The notes below the pieces were generated by a model, which saw only the letters and a list, made by a program, of their open reading frames with translations, made no database searches and was not told where the DNA came from. Below, piece by piece: positions 58,030 through 64,000 of a DNA stretch of 64,000 bases. Source of the stretch: Brachyhypopomus gauderio (taxonomy: Eukaryota; Chordata; Actinopteri; Gymnotiformes; Hypopomidae); NCBI RefSeq assembly GCF_052324685.1, contig NW_027506902.1:562771-626770 (forward strand), given 5' to 3'. A program made the translations under genes and the position numbers. Numbering within the stretch: position 1 is the stretch's first letter; every line of letters starts with the position of its first letter.

Positions 58030-61015
58030 TATCAACAAACATGACAAGGGTTTATCAAACATGATAAAAAGAAAGGACAGAGTGCTAGTGCAAAACGTTG
58101 ATATTTATTACACTGTAAATCAGTATGTCACTTCATCACCAATACAAGCAAAATGGAGAACTAGATATTTCACTTCTTGGAGGAACTTGTTCAAAAAGTC
58201 AAAAAGAGACTTAAGTTCTCATTCAGAGTTGCTTCTGTGCAAACTAGTGTTGGGACATTGAATACTGAGACATCAGGTTTACTTTCAGTATTACACACAA
58301 TGTACTGAATCTTGTTTCATACGTGCTTGTTCAACCTGTTCAACATGGTGATGTGCAGACTGATCGCTGCCTATCTTGGTGCACATTGAAGTGTCTTCGG
58401 GTTTGCATCGTGATTTACATATTTCATTGGGCTAAATACAATTCTAATGCAAAAGTAAATTAAAGATAATAACCGTGTAATGGACCACACTCCCCTAGCA
58501 CCTAGTGGTACAACCACATCAGCAAGTGTGAAACAGGACAACCACAACAACATCCACACTGTTGCAACTGTTTATTCTCTGTCTCATTAACATGTATATA
58601 TAAACTCTATATATTTGCTGACTACTTTGTTCATCATTGTCCTGACAATATGTGTGTGTTCTCTTATGTTGTAAGTCTTTGTATGTTGTATGTGGATTGT
58701 ATTTTCTCTTTTGTCTGTTCCAAGGCTTGCCTTAGAACAGGTTTCCCAATTCTGACAGTGGATGTCAAAATATGACACCCCATTTGTAACACCTGATATA
58801 AACTGTGAAACACTAATCAAGTATTTTCAGATGACTTACTATCATAAAGCATTCCCCACTAGATTTTCAGCAACTGGGTGACTAATTTCTTAGTTTCAGT
58901 ATCTTTGGTTGAAAAAAATTATAGTTACTAGCAGTTTCATGTATGAAGTAGGCTGCCTGATATTTAACAGTAACTGGCTTAAATTAATACATTTTAACTA
59001 ATTTCAAAATGTTGTGAAAAATGAACATTCCTTCTTCTAAACTTAATCACACTTGCAACCCTTCATCATCCATGGCAGAATCACAGTTTATTATGAACAT
59101 ATTACTCCCAGCACCAGTAAGTCTGAGCTACATCGCCATTAACAGGATAAAAAAAATTTAACAAAGGAAGGTTTATGACTTCAGCAAATGACCCACATTT
59201 TATGTCTCCTTGTCCTCTTCTGCTACCCCTGGAGTCATACAAGCTGGGAATGTATGCATACCCTGTCTCCCACAACATACCCTGTCTCCCACAACAAATT
59301 TCTAATGCTTGTTAAAAAAAAAACTCTTTTTTCAAAATGCTATTGCAATCTAATTGTCCCATGACATAACTGTCAATGTAAATTAATAGTTCCAAGATCA
59401 GCTTTTTACTTGTCTAAATTTCCCAAATTAACTTCTGTGTGGATTTTACTGTTTTCATGTTGGACCCACAGTGCCACCTTGTGAGTGTTACGAGTTGTAC
59501 CATATGACCAAAGCTGCAGATAGACATATATGTAGCCTCATTGTGAAGTCTCATAGCTCAATATGTACAGCAACTGAGAATTGCACCATAATCGTGTATG
59601 GAATACCTGATCGGTTCATATAACCATTCAATTGTTATCTGGATTCTAACTTATAAACTTAAACATTAAATTTCTGATGATTATCACATTATGGAGGAAC
59701 CAGGAAGCACATGTGTTACAAATGACATTTATTTTGTAGGCAAGAAGCACATAAGTATTGTAGCAAAACACACATGGAAAACATTAGGGTTTAAATATAC
59801 TTTAAATGTAATTTTATATCCATGATGACAATGATTGTTAATTTTCAGGTGCTAAATTATCGCAATCAGTTATTGATAATTGATAATTATATCAATTATT
59901 CAACTCATGAATACTCAATTATTCAAGTCATGGTTCTCACACATTTGATCTAATCTGCATTTCTGGACTGGATATCACTTATGTCCCTGGATCTCTATTT
60001 GGTATTTCTGAGCACATGCTACTGCTAGCATCTCAGTCTCTCAACACAGAGATGACCTCCCCTCGCAAAGTGTGAGAGAGTCTGACCTCATCTAATCCCT
60101 TAAAGTGCTTGGGAAAGCTAAAGAAGGTTTTCTACCCATGCTCTAAGGAACTCGTAACTCACATCCCAACAATGGTCTTCTTTTCCAAAGTTTAGAATCC
60201 TAACCTTATCTGATCTCCTAAGTGCAGTGGAAAGGCAATACCAAGTGTAAGAGGGTGTTCTAGTCATGATCACCCTTCTTTTTCTAAGGACACAGAGCTC
60301 ACAATCCCAAGAAGGACCTACACTCATAAACTCTAAAATCCAGCCAAATCTCATCTGATTCCCCAATTTACCATCTCTTGGAACTTCTTTGTTAAAATTC
60401 ATACCTAAGGATGCAAATATTTCAGAGGTCTTTATAAGTTTAAATCCAAGATGGACACTGGACCAAAATCTAGCCTGGCACCAAAACTGGCCGCCTTCCA
60501 ACCAAGGGAAGGGTAATTATCCTTTAAAAAAACAGTGTTCATTTTACCTGCCCATTTAGGACCCTGGACAAAAGATCAATACGCAAGCTGAACCATGTGC
60601 CTATGAGATTTGAACATATGTGACCTGTGGTTGATGTAAACGCACAACTTAGGGTCCGTCATGTATTTGGTATTAATTGATTCCATCTTAACACCTTTTA
60701 TTGGATAATCACCCCACATTGATGCATATCTATATATTCCTGTGTGTTTCAGTAGCTTAGAAATACATGGCCCTGTATTCTTGAATTGTATTATGAATGC
60801 ATGCATGCATATGTATTCCTGTGTGTTCCACTATTTTAGACATCCATGTCTATAAATATTTGTGTGTTAGAATCATAGAGACATGCATATTCCTATATTC
60901 CTGTGCTTCACTATTTTATACATATAGAAACTCTTGTATTCTGTTGTGGTATTATTTTATATTTATGTATAACCACCAAGCATCAACGTGTAATGTGTTA
61001 TATTAGGCGTATGTG
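58030..61015. other. Long non-coding stretch
   Basis: AT-rich, with no recognisable gene. The 127-residue minus frame at 60118-60501 has no domain or biased composition supporting it. The stretch 60720-60960 has a loose repeat around TATTCCTGTGTGTT. Confidence 0.45.
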
Positions 61016-61130
61016 TCAGGGCTGACCCCAAAGTCGCTCCTCCTGTCACTACAGGAGGAGACTCACGAGACAGCGCTCGCTCACGCTATGTCAGGGCTGA
61101 CCCTGGAGTAGCTCCTCCTGTCGCCATAGT
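61016..61130 (+). repeat. Imperfect direct repeat
   Basis: TGTCAGGGCTGACCC occurs at 61016 and again at 61090, each followed by GCTCCTCCTGTC. The first copy has a short GACAGGAGGAG palindrome. Confidence 0.6.
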
Positions 61131-61139
61131 CTACTATAC

Positions 61140-61820
61140 GCTACTGTCTCGGTACTCTATCATAAACAAACAAAACAACTTCATATTCTCTCCAGAATTC
61201 CTCTTTCTCCTCCAAATCACAACCTACCTGAGGAGCATGAGCACTGATGACATTCATCATCACCCCATCAATCTCTAACTTTACACAGATCACCCTGTCA
61301 CTTACTCTCTTTACCTCCACTACACTCTTACTAAACTCATCCTTCAGGATTACCACTACTCCATTTCTCTTCCTGTCTACACCATGATAGAAGAGTTTGA
61401 AGCCACCACCAATGCTCCTGGCCTTGCTCCCCTTCCACTTGGTCTACTGTACACACAGTATATCCATCTTCCTCCTCTCCATCGCATCAGCTAACTCTCT
61501 CCCTTTACCTGTCATAGAGCCCACATTCCACATAGGAAACTCTAACCTCCAACTTCCTGCTCTGCCTCCTCTCCTTCAGCTTCAGAACCCTCTTCACCCC
61601 TCTCCTCCTCCTTATCCCAACAGTAGTCCAATTTCCACTAATGCCCTGTTGGACAACAGCACCAGTGGCGGTCGTTGTTAACCCGGGCCTCGACCGATCC
61701 GATATGGAATTTCTATTTTGGATCCGCTTCATTTGATTTGGCGCAGTTTTTACACCGGATGCCCTTCCTGACGCCACCCTCCCTATTTATCTGGGCTTGG
61801 GACCGACACTAAAATACATT
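61140..61820 (-). pseudogene. RTE-like LINE, endonuclease region
   Basis: Minus frames contain NGVVVILKDEFSKSVVEVKR-type sequence, then VSDRVICVKLEIDGVMMNVI and SAHAPQVGCDLEEKEEFW. This is the APE-type endonuclease of RTE/BovB-like LINEs. The 5' part lies rightward (61397-61680, another frame; 61505-61777 leader) and RT is absent. Truncated. Confidence 0.75.
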
Positions 61821-62490
61821 GGTGTGTGCACCCTAGTGGCTAGGTTATTTTGTGAAACCATAGATGATAAAATAGGCCATTTTGTGAAAACATAGATGGT
61901 AAAATAAAGATTTGTTTCTATATACAATGTCTTTGTTGTTCCAATTTCTAGGTAAATAATTATCAAAACATTTTCAGGTTTTCAGGTTGGTCAATTTTTT
62001 TCATTATATCATTCAGGCCATGCCATATATGACCTATGTTGCTATAACTCAAACCATGTAAGTGATCAACTCCTAATTTCAAATGCTGTCATGGATTGAG
62101 GTTCCTGTGATGTGCTCCAAGTTTGGTTCAAATTGACCTGTCGGGGATGCTACTGTACACAAAACCCTCTAAAATCATCAAAACGAATGCTGCAATCCTG
62201 TCATGCAGAATACAGAAAAGTAAGGAGTATTGTATGATTCAGACCAATGAGCCAAATAACTTTGTAATTACATCTTATAACAAAAAGTATACTGCCTGAC
62301 CAGGAATTAACATTTTATTTCACTAAAATTTCTTTTCATCGCTGTAATATCTGTATGGTAGTACTTTGGCTCCGTTTACTGGCCACATACTGGAACCTAC
62401 TGAAAAGCATTGCTTACATGAAACACCTCACAAACATACAGACAAAGCTAATCTCAGCATGTGATTTAGTTCTATGATCTATGAGGGACC
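61821..62490. other. Non-coding stretch
   Basis: No gene or repeat recognised. Confidence 0.4.
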
Positions 62491-62499
62491 ACAATAGGC

Positions 62500-62850
62500 T
62501 GGAAGTGTGTGACGGTGATGGGTGGGAGAGCGGACCAGGTGAAGGAGCTGGCGGAGAAGAGGGTAAGACGTCTGGTGCAGTCCATCCTTGACAACAGCAG
62601 ACACCCGCTGCACGAGACTATGGCAGCACAGAGGAGCAACCGTAGTAACAGGCTTCTCTCAGTGCGATGTAGAACTGAAAGATTCAAGAAATCTTTTATC
62701 CCTACGGCTATTCGGGTGTACAACTATGGACATCTGGGTGGTGGGTTGGTGTTGTGTGGCATTTGTGTGTTTTTTGTAATTGATGTGTGTTGCTGGACAA
62801 GTGAATTTCCCCTTGGGGATTAAAGTATCATCTAATCTAAACTAATCTAG
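62500..62850 (+). mobile_element. LINE 3' end with RT C-terminal tail
   Basis: The frame has RVRRLVQSILDNSRHPLHET then LLSVRCRTERFKKSFIPTAI, the end of a CR1/L2-type RT protein, then a short 3' UTR ending TTTCCCCTTGGGGATTAAAG and a TCTAA tail. Confidence 0.75.
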
Positions 62851-62854
62851 AACT

Positions 62855-63920
62855 AGAGACCCTGATGATCCAGTTCTATACAGCGATCATCGAGTCCATC
62901 CTCACCTCATCCATAACCACCTGGTTTGGTTCCTCTACATCACAAGAAAGAGCCAGACTCCAGCGCATCATCAGATCAGCAGAGAAGATCATTGGATGTA
63001 ACCTGCCAACGCTGCAGGAGATCCACACCAGCAGGGTGAGGAAACGCGCTCACAAAATTACAACAGACCCCTCACATCCTGCACATCACCTCTTCCAGGC
63101 TTTCCTTTCTGATAGAAGACTAAGGACCATCAGAACCAGCACAAAACAACATGCTAACAGCTTCTTTCCCAGAGCTGTAGCTCTCCTCAACCACAGTGGA
63201 CTCATCTGAGTCTTTAAACCAAATGGACTTAATTGCACTGAACAGGACATGTCTCTCACTTGCACTATGCTATTTTGCACAGCTGTACAATGTTAACATC
63301 ATCCGCAACATCTACAACATTATTAAACATAAACCTACCTCAAGAACATCTGGATACATATATATTCGTACTCACATATTCATACTCACATGTGTACAGT
63401 ACAGATTTTATATTTTACATTTTATATTGTCTTATGTCTTTTTTCTAGTACTAACTATATTCCAGAGTCTATTTATTGTTTATTGTACCTTTAGAGTTAT
63501 GTTTGTCAACAGTGTGCACGTGTTACATGTCATACATGTGTTGCTCTCACTGTCACGGTACGGCGGCCCCCTACTGGTCACCCCCGTCTACAGCAGCAGC
63601 TTGTCCTGTGGGTGTGGTTTTGTGTTCGTCCCTCAGGTGGGCGGAGCCCGCGATCCGTCTCACCTGAGGGTCGTTTGTTCGTCTATATATGTCTTGTCTT
63701 TGTACCAATTGACCGCTGGTTATTATATCCTTAATTCGGATCAGTTCACGGGTTTTGGTTTGCGCACTTCACATATTAAACCATCCTATTTCCCTGAGAC
63801 TTGGCGTGATCGCTTCCATTTATTTTCGCTCACCCTACCCGTCACAAAGACAAATTCCTAGTATGTTTAACATACCTGGCAAAATTAAGAGATTCTGATT
63901 CTGATTCTGATCTGAATCAT
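62855..63920 (+). mobile_element. LINE 3' part interrupted by a solo LTR
   Basis: 62865-63209 encodes the end of a LINE RT: IQFYTAIIESILTSSITTWF, LQRIIRSAEKIIGCNLPTLQ and ANSFFPRAVALLNHS. The 3' UTR is broken by the LTR at 63551-63846 and resumes to an (ATTCTG)n tail at about 63891-63912. Resembles Rex1/CR1-type fish LINEs. Confidence 0.82.
63551..63846 (+). mobile_element. Solo LTR of the 2-kb element family
   Basis: 296 bp from TGTCACGGTACGGCGGCC to CTACCCGTCACA. Shares CCGCTGGTTATTATATCCTT and CTGAGACTTGGCGTGATCGC with the LTRs of 55772-57785. The flanks CTCAC and AAGAC do not match, so the target duplication is lost or the ends shifted. Confidence 0.85.
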
Positions 63921-64000
63921 TTTTTGTCAATACATTTAGCCACATTTAGATTTTTTGGGGATTTAGTGCCTCATCTGAGATTTAAAAAAAAAAACACTTC

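Noticed and set aside
60118..60501. 127-residue minus-strand frame
   Set aside because: No recognised domain, no splice or codon evidence, in a repeat-poor non-coding stretch; likely chance.

Overview
The window is vertebrate genomic DNA, almost certainly from a teleost fish. Its only convincing host genes are two spliced chemokine receptor genes of the CXCR3 type. The rest is a dense mosaic of fish-type transposable elements: Tc1/mariner, hAT and PIF/Harbinger DNA elements, Gypsy-type and non-autonomous LTR elements with many solo LTRs, AP-endonuclease and restriction-like-endonuclease LINEs, tRNA-headed SINEs, and long TA microsatellites. The repeat content suggests an otophysan-like teleost, but the species cannot be fixed from sequence alone. 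I see no prokaryotic gene, rRNA, functional tRNA or CRISPR array.

Region 1-17.5 kb is the receptor locus. Gene A (plus, 2974-5019, three coding exons) and gene B (minus, 16296-17511, at least two coding exons) converge tail to tail. They are almost identical over the coding sequence for TM1-TM5 but differ in the N-terminus, the intron, TM7 and the C-terminal tail, a pattern best explained by exon-level gene conversion. Between them, on the minus strand at about 7.9-8.17 kb, lies a decayed third copy of the ICL2-TM5 region with in-frame stops. The intervening 11 kb also holds a small Tc1 MITE, two decayed Tc1 transposases, LINE tails, (TA)n tracts, a gag/LTR remnant and a tRNA SINE.

Region 17.5-32.5 kb is transposon-rich. 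A palindromic MITE is split by a short LTR element whose 5' LTR has collapsed to 12 bp and which carries a frameshifted acidic gag-like ORF. Further on are a Tc1 copy interrupted by a solo LTR, a 1.2-kb hAT-like element containing a smaller hAT MITE, a solo LTR with perfect target duplications, an almost full-length but decayed Tc1 element, and another dead Tc1.

Region 33-42 kb holds an RLE-type LINE lacking its catalytic RT centre, then Gypsy pol pieces arranged head to head (RT/RNase H on minus, integrase on plus). Next is a Tc1 element opened up to 4.2 kb by nested insertions: a SINE, a LINE-like repeat, a hAT element that holds a repeat that holds a Harbinger MITE, and a small hAT MITE. 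Target-site duplications let the order of events be read.

Region 42-64 kb contains a minisatellite split by a hAT MITE, several solo LTRs, and a complete 2.0-kb non-autonomous LTR element (TSD CATAC) with a broken relative at 48.3-50.5 kb and a solo LTR relative at 63.6 kb. It also holds a split Tc1, a BED-finger hAT exon, a 62-65-bp minisatellite and LINE 3' ends. The stretch 58-61 kb has no recognisable gene. The most interesting biology is the CXCR3 cluster; I did not find a new defence or mobile system.
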